NCBI RefSeq assembly: GCF_041296385.1
Contig: NC_091014.1
Coordinates: forward strand, 56,438,078 to 56,502,077
Origin: Aphelocoma coerulescens
Taxonomy: Eukaryota > Chordata > Aves > Passeriformes > Corvidae
Length of the DNA stretch: 64,000 nucleotides
Reading direction: 5' to 3'
Part shown: one piece after another, positions 37,216-50,372 of the stretch
How the letters are laid out: every line of letters starts with the position of its first letter
Numbering within the stretch: position 1 is the first letter of the stretch
Notes under the pieces: generated by a model
Seen by the model: the letters and a program-made list of their open reading frames with translations, nothing else
Database searches by the model: none
Told to the model about the DNA's origin: nothing
Program-made: the position numbers and the translations under genes

Positions 37216-39766
37216 ATGCTTGAGTGTTCTTTCTTCATGCCCTTGAATCTCTTTGTGCTTCAGTGAGAGAAGCTGAAGGACCAGGAAGCAAGCCAGAGTT
37301 ATGCCTATGTGCAGAAACAAGAAATAGGCAGTTTCTTTAAGGCATGAAACCTCCTAGCAGGATGTGCTGTCATCATCTTCTCTACCACAAAGGAGGCTGG
37401 GGACCTGCTTTCTGCACAGAAATGTTATTGATTGTTATTCCTTTTGCCGCTGGTCTCCATTTCTCTGTTACAGGCTCTGGTGCTCTTCAGCTGATGTTTA
37501 TTCTCAGCTAGTCCCAGGCCTGGCACTCCACTGCCTTGCTCTCTGTATCCATGGGAACATTCACATTGTTCCATGGCTCAAAACAGGGATTCAGTGTCCA
37601 CCTTCGCTTTAGAGATTCACTCCTCATCTGCTGCATGAGAGAGTGCCCTGCCTTCCTATAGAACACAGAGTTTGAGAATAGGCTTTTCTACATTAATTCT
37701 GTGCTCTTGTGTCCATCATATAAGTGGAGAAACTCTTTTTCTGCCAGGATCTGAAAAGACAAGAGCTTTTTCCCTGAGCTTTTGGCTGGCAGAAGTAAAG
37801 CCAATGAAGGCAGTTTCCCAGCCACTCTGTGTCCTCCCCCTGAAGTTGGCTGTGCTCATTTGCATCCTTCCTCCCTACCACAGCATCACATCCCCATCCA
37901 GGGTGTTGGGGCAGATGTTCAAGGGGAAAATACCGCTGCTTCACCTGGAGAATGATCTGAACCATTACTGTGCAACCCCCATAGGTGCTGTCCCATGAGT
38001 CAAGTCTGGGATTGTAACAAGGACCATTTTTTTCTTCATACACTCAGAAAGCTGGATGAGGAGAGACACACCCATAGCTCCTGCCTCTCCAGGCGCCACA
38101 ACTGTTCAGTAACTCAGCACAGATATCAAGCCCTGGTCCTAAGTAGCTGGTAAATCCTTCTTGAGGACCTGTGCCCGCCTGCAGTGTACTTTCTATGCAG
38201 CAAGTCCAGCAGAATGGAGCAGCTCCAACTTTCCAAGATTTGTATTCACTTGCTGTTTCTCAGCGGGGGTCACCACTTGCCTCATGCCCATTGACACCAG
38301 GGAGGTCCATAAATCAGCTGCCCAGCGATAGCACACCCCTCATGATGCTCATTCTGCATCTCGCTGCTGGAGGAAAGCACTACCTTTGGTGCCAAGTACA
38401 TTAGGGAACATGCCTAGGTTTAAAAAAAACTCCATGGGAGGGAATCACAACATTTCTAAAGCTTGGCCTCTTTCATCACAAAAGCTGAGCATGATCCTCA
38501 CCATGTCTCAGGTGGGCGATAACAAAAGTCCAAGGCCAACAAACAAAATGAACAGCTTTAAAACAACAAAGCTGTGCTGGGGTTTGTGTACAGTGTTTGT
38601 TGCCACAATCTGGCCCAGAGTCACCATCTCACATTTCCCTGCCAGTATGATGGAAATATAAATAGGGGCTATAAACCCAAAGTATTTCCAGCTCATACAT
38701 CCAAAGGACAGAAATTATAGTCTCTTAGCAAGGAAAATGTTCGAGGGTAGTGAGGTAATGGGACCTGGTTACAGAGCTCATTTCTCTGAAAATCTTTAAT
38801 ACAGCATGGAAATTTTTCAGTGTCCTTGCTGCAACCTCTGCTAACATATAAAATAATCCCCTCTTTCAGTAGAAAAGCCCCTTCCTTAGAGAATGAACTG
38901 CTGAGCCCCATTTTGGGAACCATTTCTTTCCAGCTGCTGCTTCCAGATATTTTTGAATGGCTCCGAAGACAGCGCGTCAGCAAGGAATGAAATCTGGCTG
39001 CTTGAAAGATAATCCAATGCCTGTTGGCTTACCTAGAAAGGGCCTCACTTTTCTATGCATTAGCTGAGGGCTGCTGCTGTTGAACCATAGGAGTCCAAGC
39101 TCCAGTCTTGCTAAATAATATTCTAGAAGTCCAAGCCATGAGTCACAGCAGCATATGAGGGGCTCTGCTCCTTTGATTAATTGCATTACCATGCCTGCCC
39201 TTTGCTTGTTGACTCACAGCCGTGAGAGCCTGGGATGTGCTGCCTATGTAGTAAACTGATTAAAGGGGGAATGTGGGTCAGTGTATGGATGTGTATGAGA
39301 GCTTTCTGAAATCCCTCATGATCTTCCCACCCACTGGGCATTGCTTCAATATGGAGCTCAATCGTCAGGAAACAAACTTGCTCCCTCATCTGTGTTGCAC
39401 ATTGCAACGAGCTTGCCAAGTACAGCCAAGCTTTTAGAAAGAAAAGAGAATCCCCCCCCCGAGTGAATTTATGACCCTTGGCTCTGCTTGTGGCTTGTTC
39501 CTGTGCATGCCTGAGTGACATGGAAACTGCAGAAAATCTGCTTGGTCTGTTTCTATGCTCTCACGCTTGCATCTACGTTGGATTTTTCCTTTTTTAATGA
39601 CTAGAGGGTTCTGTTGGGTTTGTTACATTATAAACACGAGCAACACATGATGAGAGGCCCAGAGAAGAGCAACATGTGTTAGTGAAAAGAAAGGGGGAAA
39701 CAAGGAGTGGTTAGAAGCGCTTCTGAGCATTTGAAAGTAAAACATCACTCTCCCCATCTCTGCCAG

Positions 39767-39923
39767 GTCCTTCAAGCCGGATTTCGTCCTGATCCGGCAG
39801 CACGCCTACAGCATGGCACTGGGAGAAGACTTCCGCAGCCTCATCATCGGCCTCCAGTACGGCGGCATCCACTCGGTCAACTCCCTCTACTCCATCTACA
39901 ACTTCTGCAGCAAGCCCTGGGTG
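39767..39923 (+). CDS. SYN3: SYN3 coding exon 4
   Basis: This 157-nt exon lies between ctctgccag|GTCC and TGGGTG|gtaagt. Its first base completes the Arg codon from exon 3; 52 codons follow, to residue 208. It contains [16 protein letters not shown], then [20 protein letters not shown], and ends CSKPWV. These are hallmark domain C segments, the part of the ATP-grasp-like fold also used in synapsin dimerisation. The Tyr in 'QHAYSM' and the Ser in 'NFCSKPW' fit SYN3; SYN1 and SYN2 have Phe and Asp there. Confidence 0.97.
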
Positions 39924-40240
39924 GTAAGTGATGATCCAGCTCTGCTGCAAGTCAGCTCTGCAGAGGAGGTCTCTGCTACTGATAAAACACCAAGGTTGCC
40001 TTCCAGGCTGTTTCAAAGGAGTTGGTCTCTTTAGGTTAGAATCTAAGCAACCTTAGGAATCCAGGTGGGAGTTCTTGGGGGAAAAAACCTATCAGCACTA
40101 TCAGCCTCTTTATCAGCCTCTAGTTGTATCAAGGTGTTATTTCTTCACCCTGAGCAGGACATTTCCCTTGTCCCAGACTCTAAGGGATCACCAAGAGCTG
40201 GCAGTGCAGCAACACCTAGGTTTCTTGTAAGGCACGGGAA

Positions 40241-40431
40241 GGATCCACAGTGGAGAAGCTCATGGAGGACTGTCTCCCCTGGGAGGGATCCCACGCTGGA
40301 GCAGGTGAAGAGTGTGAGGAGTCCTCCCCCTGAGGAGGAAGGATCAGTAAAGACAACATGTGATGAACAGACAAAAACCGCCATTCCCAATCCTCCTGCA
40401 CCGCTGGCCGGGAGAAGGTAGAGAAAATCAG
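40241..40431 (+). repeat. Avian interspersed repeat module, probably CR1 5' UTR-like
   Basis: The segment has a phrase order I recognise as recurring in bird genomes: gagaagctcatggaggactg, tgggagggatcccacgctgg, agcaggtgaagagtgtgagg, cctccccctgaggaggaagg, tgtgatgaaca, then a C-rich ccattcccaatcctcctgca and gtagagaaaatcag. I believe it belongs to the tandem 5' UTR region of long CR1 elements. A retroviral LTR-derived module is an alternative. Family assignment is from memory. Confidence 0.45.
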
Positions 40432-41780
40432 TCCGGTTAGGGTCAAACCACCACAGATGTAGAGTTTTTCAAAGTCCCAGAATGAAATACAACATTATCA
40501 TGAAGTGTTGGTTCATTGAACCTGAAACAGTGCACCTCAGAAAGACCTAGGCTGAGTCAGCTCCTGATGAGGACAGGACAGCGTTCTGATATTTTGCACT
40601 GGAAGCTCCCTTCACCTGTTCTTTAAATTCTGTCAAGTTCACAGGAGAATCTCAGAAAACTTTGAAAAATATTATCATTGGCTTTTCTCAGCCCCAAATC
40701 AAGGTGTGTAATAATTCCCCAGACCATTTCTCTGAGCAGCTCCAAGGCAGCTGAAGCTGCAGAAGCAGGTGGGCTGGGGAGATAAGTTGGCCTTGAGCCA
40801 CAAGAGTAAGGCTGGTCATTGCAGTAGCTGCAGGAGGAAGTCAGATGCTGATACCATTTTGGAGCTGGCATATGGGTTTTCCGAGCAATTTCATCCCAAA
40901 GTGCCTTCTCTGATCACTGATGCTTCCAGAATGGAAATTTCCCTGCATTCTTCTAGGTTCAAAGCAGGAAACTACAGCTATATGGATGTGAGGAGATGGG
41001 ACTTTGCAATATGACCCCATGGAAAACTTTTAGATGCATTTTCAGGAATTCCCTTACTCATTGCACAAATTTAGCTTGGAGTAAGATGGAATGCTTATAG
41101 AAAATTATATCTTCCTCATCACCTAATTAAGTGGGGTTTTATTGTTGTTTTTTCCCTTGGAATGATTATCCTAGTGGTCCTCAGTGTGTTGGTAGGTCAA
41201 GTTCAGATGAGGTCTGTAGTGACTCAGACATTTATTTCCATGATTGGGCAGTGTTGGATTTAAGTAATTTCTTACTAAAATGGTACAAGTGTAATAAACA
41301 GAGTCTTTTCAGTTTTCACCCCTTTTTATAACATTTGTGGGGTTTGTTGAGACCAAAAGCAAGATCCTGTCTTTTCCAAAAATGTTGCAGTGCAACAATG
41401 ACAGTGGTGAGAGCAACCTCAAACAACCTCACTTTGCCATTACTGTATAGGTGGTTAATGTCCATTTGACCTTAGTTTCCATCTGATTTTCCAGTTCCAG
41501 GCTCAGTACCACACCGTCACATTGGTTCTGACAGCTGGTCCTAGACACAAGTGCATTGACCCTGGTGACCAGACAAAAAGCCTCCACAGCTGCACTGCCT
41601 TTTGAAGACAGTCATGTAGTCCATTCCATCTGATTTTGGGGTCGAGTCAGTCAGGGCTTAGCTGACGCTTTGCAACTTATGCCTTGTAATTATGTTTCTG
41701 ATGGTGTGAAGGGGCCTCAAGATGTGAAAGGCCTATTTTTAGGCATCTGAAATAAAAGAAAACAAACAAACTTAGCACTT

Positions 41781-41796
41781 AAAAAAAAAAAAAAAA
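41781..41796 (+). repeat. A-tract, 16 nt
   Basis: Sixteen consecutive A residues with no recognisable retrocopy upstream. Simple sequence. Confidence 0.9.
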
Positions 41797-44700
41797 GCAG
41801 TGCTGGAAAGGCAGTGTGGGAGAACTTGGCTCTGCCAGCAGCTTGGCTTAAGCTATTCTGAGTCTGGTTGTGCCATGCTTTCCTCACGGGGAATACAGCT
41901 GGCACAGACAACCTTCCCAGAGGAGTCAAGGAAACCGTTTGCAAACACTTTAAACAGGTTTTCAGAATGCCTCCTTTCCCTGCTGCCCCTGCACACACAT
42001 CACTCCCAAACCAGTGACTATAATGTGCTCAGCAATCTAAGATTCCATCAAATGAGCAATGCTCAGATGGTATTGAAGCTCTTGTAGAGATTGCAGTGGG
42101 GCATTTGAGGGCAAAAATCTTCACTGGCAGCAGAATCAGAAAATTTTGGTTTTGTGATAGCTGGGAAGCGAGAGATAGGGACACTTCGGTGCACGTTCCA
42201 CTTTGATTGCAAAACAGGCATCTTGAAATAAGGGATCTGCATAACAGAGATTACTGGAAGCTTTTTGTATCTAGAGAACAGTTGAGATGCATGAAGAAAT
42301 GAAATTAAATACCCCTGGGAAATGTGCTTTTCGCTCTCATTTTTTATTTTCCCCAAAAATGGTTCCATTTCATAGAAATGTTTATGATTTTGTGGAGGGG
42401 AATGAAATTGAACTGTTTTTCTTTGGCAGTTTGCAACCACGTTTTATTCTCAGCAATTCTAATTACAATCAGCTGAGTTTGGGTTTGGGTTTACTCAAAC
42501 ATGCAGCCCCGTTTTTTAATGACATTTGCCAGGTTTCCAGTTCTGCAGTGCACAAACTTCTTCAAAGATTAAAACGGGCACAGTTTGAATCAGATGTTTC
42601 TGAGAGGAAAAAAAAAGAGTATTCAGGGGGTCTCACACCCTGAGAGAAACATCTAAGAAATCTGAGTTTTAAGATGGCCCCAGAACTGTTGAGAAATAAT
42701 ACTACAAGCACACTAAGCACATTGCTTCAACCACAACAACAATTTTTGTGTTAGAATTCTAATACAATTCTAACTATAATTCTAAGTTACAATCCAAAAT
42801 ACAGTGGGAAGAATGCTCAGAGCAGTACTCACTGCATGCAGGTAATGTCTGTAATTGCAAAGCAACTTCTGCATCTGTAAGGCAGCAGGAAACATGAAGT
42901 TTTTCTGACAGTCACCTCCTGATCAGGTCCAAGGACTTCCAGCCAAATTGTTATTGACTGCCAAGGGACATAGGCTCCCTGATCACCTAGGCACTTTCAA
43001 AATATGCAAAAGGCCTTAAGGTCCTCTGAATGGACCTTTCTATTTCTCTGTAAAGACTCCCTGCATGTAACTCTGATCTCCAGCCAGTCAAAGGTATTTC
43101 ACTTGCCTACTTGTTCCAGGTACCTAAAACCAGGCTGCCTTGCCCCGTGTCTTATCTGTGGTCTGGATGCAATCTCACTAAAACCAGTGGAACCACAGAA
43201 AGCAAGAACTGCTGCCAGAATGTGGAAGGTGTGGTTATACCTAGCAGAGCTGCTGACAGCAGCATTCCTACCCATCTGCACAGGGAGATGTTACTCGAGC
43301 TCTGTTATCAGATAGCTCAGAGGCTGCTGCACCACGTAACGTGGGAGTCTCTTTGTCAACATCCTGTCCCTAACAACTGGTAAAAAAAGAGAAAATGGGA
43401 GGGGACTGTCCCATGAGGGGCAACACCAAAGTCAGACCTTTCTGCAGGCTTGGCCCAGTGACGAGGCTCCCAGATGTCTGAATCTCTCATCTGAAACACT
43501 CGCTATTTCAGCAACAGCCAAGAGCTGTGTGCTTCAAAAGGAAGCCCAAGGAACAAGTCAGAACATTGTCTATCAGCTGTACAGTTGTTCCAGTTATTTT
43601 GTTTGAGCTGTTTTCCCAGGATAAATGTACATTTCTTCAACATCACGATGTCCATGGCTCACCAGGGCTGTGTGCACACACAGCAAGGGGCACGGGCTGT
43701 TCTCAGCCAGAGTGTTTTTCCTTCTCTCCCTGTCTCTGTCTCATTGTATTTAACTTTTAAGCCCTGTTTGCTCACCTTGCTAGTCAAAACAGGGCTTTAT
43801 TTTTCTTTTCTAGAATGGGCAGGGCTAGTGCAAGTAGTTAAGAGAAGCAAGCTGTCCTCCTTCCACAACATCAATACTCTCCTTGCCAACAATAATTATT
43901 CCACATGGGGAGTTTTTCCTCTTATCTGCTGATGCATGTGAGGGCGGTGGTGGTGTTAGTGATGGGATATGCGGCTTCTTGATGTTTCCTGGATTTTCTT
44001 TAAATGCTGTGTTTTGAACTATGAGATTAGGAAAAGGGATCTTTGCATTTGCCTGCAAATCTGCTGGCAGCTGCCCCTTCAGCATTTGGCCTGGGTCTGG
44101 CACACACCTTGCAGCCTATTTTTTTTTCACAGTGACTGCATGCCAAGATTTAACTCTCAAAGGGGAATTTCTTCTCTACCAGCAAATGAAGTTTCAACGT
44201 TTTATGCAGCAATGCTTTTGCTTAGACTAGCCCAGTAACCAGGAGAGGAGCCTTAACAGGGCTACTCCGCAGAAAACATCCTCAATATCCTCTCTCTATC
44301 TGCAGTGTAACCTTGGTGTTGTGATTTGGTGCCTTTACTGGCTCCAGCTCTTGCCCAGAAGTGCTCAGAATATGCAAGATTAAGCAGCTAATGCTGTTGG
44401 GAAGAAAGGGAGCTTGCTTTTCTTTCCCTTCTTCCCTAGGTGTTTGTTTCCTTCCCTTAATCTGTGTGTTACTTCCCTCAGGGGCCACAGGGATCTCCTT
44501 TAAGCTTAATACATCCCTACCTTTGATGAGGAACTTGAGAAGCTCATGCAAAGGACTTGCAATCTGTCCTAACTTGGCCCAGGCTGGAGACCTTTCTTAA
44601 TTAACTTGATTTTACCAAATTCTGGGGGGCTTGGAAACTGAATTCAGTTTATAAACTATTTTGTGAATAGGACTCAATCAATGGGGAACTCAGTCCTACC

Positions 44701-45999
44701 TTCCAACACAGCAGGAACCAATCCCCAAACATTTTATTCTCTTATGCAGCTGCCAGTCCAACCACTTCACCAACAGCTGTGCCAATTCAGAGCTGTCTGT
44801 GGTAACAGGGCTGTGTCTCTTCAGAGAGTGAGCAGGGTGGCTAAATGCTTGACATTATAGACTCTAAGCTTCTCCTGAGATCTGAGAGGTTTCTGGGATA
44901 TTCTTTGGTATATCACCCCTGCTTCAGAAACATTTTCTGTCCTGGTTATTAAGTTTCTTTCTTATAGTTTTGATTTTTTCTCCAGGTGATGAATGATGGA
45001 TCAAACAGGGAGGCTGCAGACAACATACAGAATAGTCTGCTTGCTTTACAGGTGGCTGAAGCAGAGCAGGAATTTGCTGTGCTGTGTTACGCTTCTGTTG
45101 GGGTTTTGGAACCTGAACAGAAATCAAAACTCAGCGCTACCATGGGGAGCTTTGTGTCTGGTTGGGCACAACCCTGAATGCTAAAAGGGTTTATAATGGT
45201 GATGATAGTGGTGATGGTGGTGAATTTCATGCTGATGGGTGGGGACAATGACAAATGCTCCTCCTTGTGTGTGAAATACCAGGGCGGTTGCTGTCCCCGT
45301 TGATGTTCCATGCTGCTCTCTCTAGACATTGCCCTCACAGACTGGTGCCTCCCTCAGACCTCATGGTAGGTGGGACAGGGACAGGCAGATGTCCTTTCTC
45401 CTGTCATTCATGAAGGGCTGTTGGGGGCCCTTGGTTCACAATAAATGTCAGTTATGATTAACTCCTACTTCCTTGGGCTGGGACTCAGACCAGGTAGCAC
45501 AGGCCATTCCCTCTGCTCATCACTGTCCCTCAGCAATTCTCCTGCCCTCCAGCACAAAGTGCCTTGCTTGGATTTGGCTGTGGGGAAGAGATCCAAGGGA
45601 CAGCTTTGGTTTATTTGGTCTCTAACAGCGAGCAGTGGCACTGATTTCCTGGCTCTATCCTCTGCTAAGAAAGGCTCCTCTCCCCAGCTGAATTTGGAAA
45701 GCAAATCTTGTTCAGAGTAGAGATGTAAGTAAACCCAAACTGATTCTCTTCTGGCTCTTGAATCCCTTCTGTGCTCTCTTAGTCCAAGGTTTGTGTACAT
45801 AGGCTGGCTTGGCCATGGATAAATAATGCAGCTTTGTATTTTGTTGCTGCTCTCAGGTCAAGAAAGCAAGGTGGCAAAGACGTAATTTATGTTTCTCTCA
45901 CCTCCTTCACCACTATCAGAACATTTTGCAAGCACATGCCTGTTGCACAATAAGTCACTGACTTGTGTCTGTTTTTTGTTCCCCCTCCCTCACCCCAAG

Positions 46000-46089
46000 T
46001 TCTCTCAGCTCATTAAAATCTTCAACTCGCTGGGTCCTGAGAAGTTCCCCCTCGTGGAGCAAACGTTCTTCCCAAGCCATAAGCAGATG
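46000..46089 (+). CDS. SYN3: SYN3 coding exon 5 (last SYN3 exon in the window)
   Basis: This 90-nt, phase-0 exon between caccccaag|TTC and CAGATG|gtgagt encodes 30 residues, 209-238. It starts FSQLIKIFNSLGPEKFPLVE and ends QTFFPSHKQM, matching the synapsin domain C segment that begins FAQMVRL in SYN1. The protein continues in exons beyond the window: family members run to about 580 residues, so the central ATP-binding part of domain C and the C-terminal domains are not visible here. The following intron carries TIMP3 in antisense. Confidence 0.97.
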
Positions 46090-49037
46090 GTGAGTAACTT
46101 TGCTTTCTTCTGATGCCAGTATGGATGGGGTAGAAACAACAGATGCAAGCTGGACGCAGGAAATGGTGGTGGGAATGCTGAGAAGAGTCTAAATTTTACT
46201 TACAGATAAATACTAGTTAAAAAGTGCTATGCAAAAGGCACTGCTTGGGAACCTCTTTCCTTTCTTGCCCAGCCCTCCCCTAGGTCATGTAAGGACCCTG
46301 AAAAAATGTACAAAGAGGGTCAAAGGTTCAACGCTAAAGCAGAACTCCATTGTAAAACAGTCAACAAAAAGCTCATCCCTTAGAGCAAAGAATCATTCTA
46401 TTCAGATAAAGTGGATTTTCTCTACTCCTGGAATTGTTTAAAATATGTTGACCATTTGGGACATGGGTCCTAAGAGATGTTTCTTTCACAATATTAGTTT
46501 GCTTGGTCTGTCACGTGCCCACCATCCATGAAACATTTATCAGCCTGAAGGTACTCAGGGTAACTTGGAGTTCTTGAAAGAGTTTGTTTCAGCTTCTCAT
46601 GTTTTCTTTGCACAGTGCTCTGGGGCTTGTCAACAGCTAAACACTCAGTGTCCTGTGTGGCTGCTGGGCACTGTACCAAACTCTTAGGGCACCTTCCAAA
46701 GAAATCTGCATAGGTGCCTTTAGTCCTGGAGAACATGGCAAAGAGAGGGGCTTTGTTTAAAGCTGGTCATGGCTCTTGTTTTCCCTGTGTTAAAAGGAAG
46801 ACTAGTCCTTTGTGAATTTTTGCTCCCAACTTACATCCATGAATTAGTGGCTCTTCCTACATGGCTGAGGCTTTGATGAACCATGTATGAACCATGGCTG
46901 TATGAACCATGACCCCCTGTGTGACCACTGGCTGGCTGAGCTAATTTCCCAGGCTTGACTGTGAACCCAAGCAGCATTGCCAGCCTGAGCATGAGGGTTG
47001 TTGAGATGCCAAACTAAGGCTCAAAAATATTCAAACCCCTCTTTTCTCACACACTTGTTGCAACACTGAGGGCCAACCACAACACATAACAGGGTGTAGG
47101 TTCCTGATCATGAGGTTCATGTGAAAAATCCCACTGCTGCCTGCTAGGTACTCAAATACTTTGAAATGCCAGTCCTTCACCTCTGTGTTCCAACACACTG
47201 CTCTCTACCTGTGCTGTGTAGGCTACAGCACTTCCATGCTTCACAGGCACATGGTGGAGGTAAGTACAGTCATGAAGTTGTATTATCATTTAAGACATAA
47301 AGAAACGGATAGTCCTTAAACAATGTGACCGTTCGTTGCACAGTTCTATGATGAATTAGTTGTTTGCGCCTGTTGCATTTAATTCCTAATGATTTATGAA
47401 GAAGGTTTTGTGACATAAGTAATGTTTCAGGACAGTTGTGACTTTGATCACCACTTCAGGAATGGTAGTTTTGGAAGACTTGATATCAAGGTTATCATTG
47501 CAAATAAGTTAGCTAGCACTTCTAGCAAGATCTTTTTGTCTGGAAATCTGATTCTTGGTTCCTCGGATGTAGATGTATTTGGTGCCAGCATAGTAGTACT
47601 GATCTTAATTTTACTTGTTTTCCATTTTCATAACTAAACACCTACTTGGAGATGCTATTACTAACTTCCAAAAGGGTACAAGAAGCCTTTTAAACCATAG
47701 GTAATCTCATATGAACACAAACACTACTGCTGACATGGAAGCTTGAGTAATCTGTCTTAAATCAGTCACTTTTCAACAATTTACAGAAGCAACAATCCAC
47801 TTGGGCAAATTCAGGTCAGCCCTTCCCAGGTGGACAGGTCTGCCTCACGGAATGAATTTACACAGCTTCTAAATATCTTTTCTGGGAGCATCTTCTCAAC
47901 ACCCTGGGCTGTGAGAGTCTGAGAGGTCAAGCTTACACCAAGCAAGCTGCACTGTAGTCATCACCAAATACCTGTGAAAGTTGCTTGCCCACAGTGCCTC
48001 AGCTTTTCCATCTGTCAGACAGGAATATACTGATCCCCTTTTACCACTCTTCTTTTCCCTCTCCTGGAGGCATTTCCAAGCTGCACCAGTGAGCACTCAT
48101 AAAACACACTGTGGTCCTTTGATGGCTGACCCCCTGCAAGTGTTTATAACAAGTGTTATGGTTTTACCTCTCTGCAATGTCATACACTTCAAGCACTTAA
48201 GTTCTCACATAGAAGACCCCCTCACCCTTCTATATCCAAAAATTTCCAGAGTCTACTTTCTAAACCTTTGGGTTAAACAGAAAAAAAATTCAAAAATCTG
48301 TTTCATTCTTTCATCTGTGTAGACACTAGATTTTCCAAGAGTAAAAGTGAGATACAGGAATTATCTAACAGTAGGCCCATTTTTGTGAGCATTTTAATTT
48401 AGCTGAAAATGCTTTTTCTGAAACTTCTTTCTCAAAAGGACTGGGCATTTTTAATCAGCCCTAAACAGTAAGCCTAAAGAGAGGACACAAGATTCTGACA
48501 TTTCATAGCAGAAAAGATGAACCTCTCTTCCTTTTGCCGTGGGCATGCGTCTTTCAGACCTCCCCATAATGATCAGTTTTCTGGAAATAAGAGCAATCTG
48601 GCAAGTGTTCTTCCAAGGACCTACTGGTGCTACAGCCAGCCCTTGCTCTGTACTGACCTCCTATGGCAAATTAACAACTGGGAATCATTAACTTCAAAAG
48701 GGCTTTTTCACCTCTCCTGGGCTTATGACCACAGTAACAATTCTCAGAGACCAACCTCTTAAAAAGAGGGGGGGATTCCTGGAGGGATCTTTGCCAAAGT
48801 GCCAGATTTGCCAGAGGTGGAATATCTACTTTGGGACTAATAAAATGGTATCAGGAAGGGGAAGGAAATTAATAAATCCAGTTGCAAATCCATTTGTGTG
48901 CATTTGAAGTCGACAGAAACTAATATAAGTGAAGCAGAGACAGAATGTCTGTGATAGAAATAAAACCACTTTACTGTTTAGAATAAAAGGACACTATAAA
49001 AAGTGAACATTATGCAACATTACCTTAAAAGACAATA

Positions 49038-49045
49038 TACATTCA
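49038..49045 (-). promoter_or_regulatory. TIMP3: Candidate miR-181 8mer site in TIMP3 3' UTR
   Basis: The - strand reads TGAATGTA, complementary to miR-181 nt 2-8 with A opposite nt 1. TIMP3 is a published miR-181 target in mammals. It lies about 4.05 kb past the stop. Confidence 0.4.
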
Positions 49046-49081
49046 CTGAATATAAAATTTATAAATAACATGGAGGAAAAC

Positions 49082-49089
49082 TGTAAACA
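49082..49089 (-). promoter_or_regulatory. TIMP3: Candidate miR-30 8mer site in TIMP3 3' UTR
   Basis: The - strand reads TGTTTACA, a full 8mer match to the miR-30 family seed. It lies 36 nt from the miR-181 match, a distance compatible with cooperative action. A chance match is possible. Confidence 0.3.
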
Positions 49090-50365
49090 GTGCTAGAAAA
49101 TTTAGCAACAAATACATTCCTTCTGGACAAGATTTTTCACATGGGTTTGGTTCTCTCCCCAAGTTTTCATGACTATCAGGAACAGCACAGTGGCTCTATG
49201 AAGGAAGGACAGTGTCAGAGAGAAGGAGAAGCCAGTACAAGCAAAACAGCAGCAAATGTTTAGTGGGTTTTGTTTTTTGTCAAGACTGGTAGCCCCAAAA
49301 GTCACGTATTCTAAAAGACAGAAACCTTTTGCAGTTCCCTTAATTTTGTTCTGTCCTTCTAAGCTGCGAGTATTTTCAGAGACATCTGCAAGGATGGAGG
49401 CTTGTTCTCATGGAGGCCTTTACTTTCAACAGTCTTTACTGTAAAAAACACAACAGTATGTTTCCCATCACTGTGAGGTAGCATTTCACTCTGACAAGTA
49501 TGAATGGGATACAATGACAGATTTATGTTTTAGAATAGTCCTACATAAAGGGCCATGTAACTCTTCAAACCATAAATTTAGACCTAAAAATGGTGCTTTT
49601 TTCCCATACTGGGGACGTGGAAGCCTCCCACAAGAGGACCTTATTCAAGGAACTCCATGCACAGATCTCCTGCTCTCTAGCCCCTCCATTTTGGAAAAGG
49701 AACATAGAATCTAATCTTTCAGAAACCTTCAATATGTATTTTTGTCAGTTTAAAGGGAAAAACACTCTCCAGCAAGTAACAAAAAAATATGCATAAGTAA
49801 GAAACTGAACAGCTTCAGTCTAGAAATTAGTTCACACTTTAAAAAGTACTTTTAATAATGTTGGTGTGTCTAAAGTATGGTGGCAGGGGGTGTGTGCGTA
49901 CTCCTGAACATATCCATTGGCAGGCAGAAGTGGCTTAGCAAGGCAGAAGAAAGGAGAGCAGACAGAAAGGAAGAAGTCTTTGAGTCTGATTTAGAGCCTG
50001 GTCAATCCATGTAATGGCTTCCACTTCAGGAGTGCCTTCAGGCAGGTCCTTAATGCAAGCACAAGCTGAAGCTTAGCCCAAGAAATGCATGTCCCTGATA
50101 GCATGCACAGAAACAAAATAAAGAAGCTTCCCAAAAGAAATGTATTTTCACTGGATTCTTCCCCCTCCTTTCAGCTCCGCATTTTGAACAGCCTTAACAA
50201 CTGTTTCTTTACACAGCAAGGGCAAAGATTTGCCACCAAACCTCCACCCCTGCCAGTCTAGCTGTCTGCATCTCAGAAATATTTTACCGTCTGCAAAATA
50301 AAGTGGGAATATGCTTCATTTTCTGGTAATGCATCTGCTGTTTTGTTTTGTTTACAAAGCACATA

Positions 50366-50372
50366 GCTACAT
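50366..50372 (-). promoter_or_regulatory. TIMP3: Candidate miR-221/222 site in TIMP3 3' UTR
   Basis: The - strand reads ATGTAGC, complementary to miR-221/222 nt 2-8 (7mer-m8); the next base is T, which also pairs with nt 1. miR-221/222 repression of TIMP3 is well established in mammals. It lies about 2.7 kb past the stop, beyond the proximal poly(A) signal. Confidence 0.45.

Larger units (their letters stand above)
28156..39766 (+). other. SYN3: SYN3 intron between coding exons 3 and 4 (11,611 nt)
   Basis: Donor gtgagg, acceptor catctctgccag. This is the most repeat-rich intron in the window. It holds a CR1 copy on the + strand (28583-29198), a CR1 tail (35408-35489), a CR1 copy in the opposite orientation (36791-37215) and a T-tract (34837-34852). 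Between repeats I see no exon, RNA gene or other named feature. Open frames at 30620-31099, 31867-32301 and 33139-33588 look fortuitous. Confidence 0.9.
39924..45999 (+). other. SYN3: SYN3 intron between coding exons 4 and 5 (6,076 nt)
   Basis: Donor gtaagt, acceptor ccctcaccccaag. It contains the CR1-5'UTR-like module (40241-40431), a 16-nt A-tract (41781-41796) and a degenerate GGTGAT-rich patch near 45196-45222. No gene is seen. Confidence 0.9.

Noticed and set aside
46875..46911. Three near-copies of (t/g)atgaaccatg
   Set aside because: A minor imperfect slippage repeat, noted in the intron entry and not worth a separate finding.
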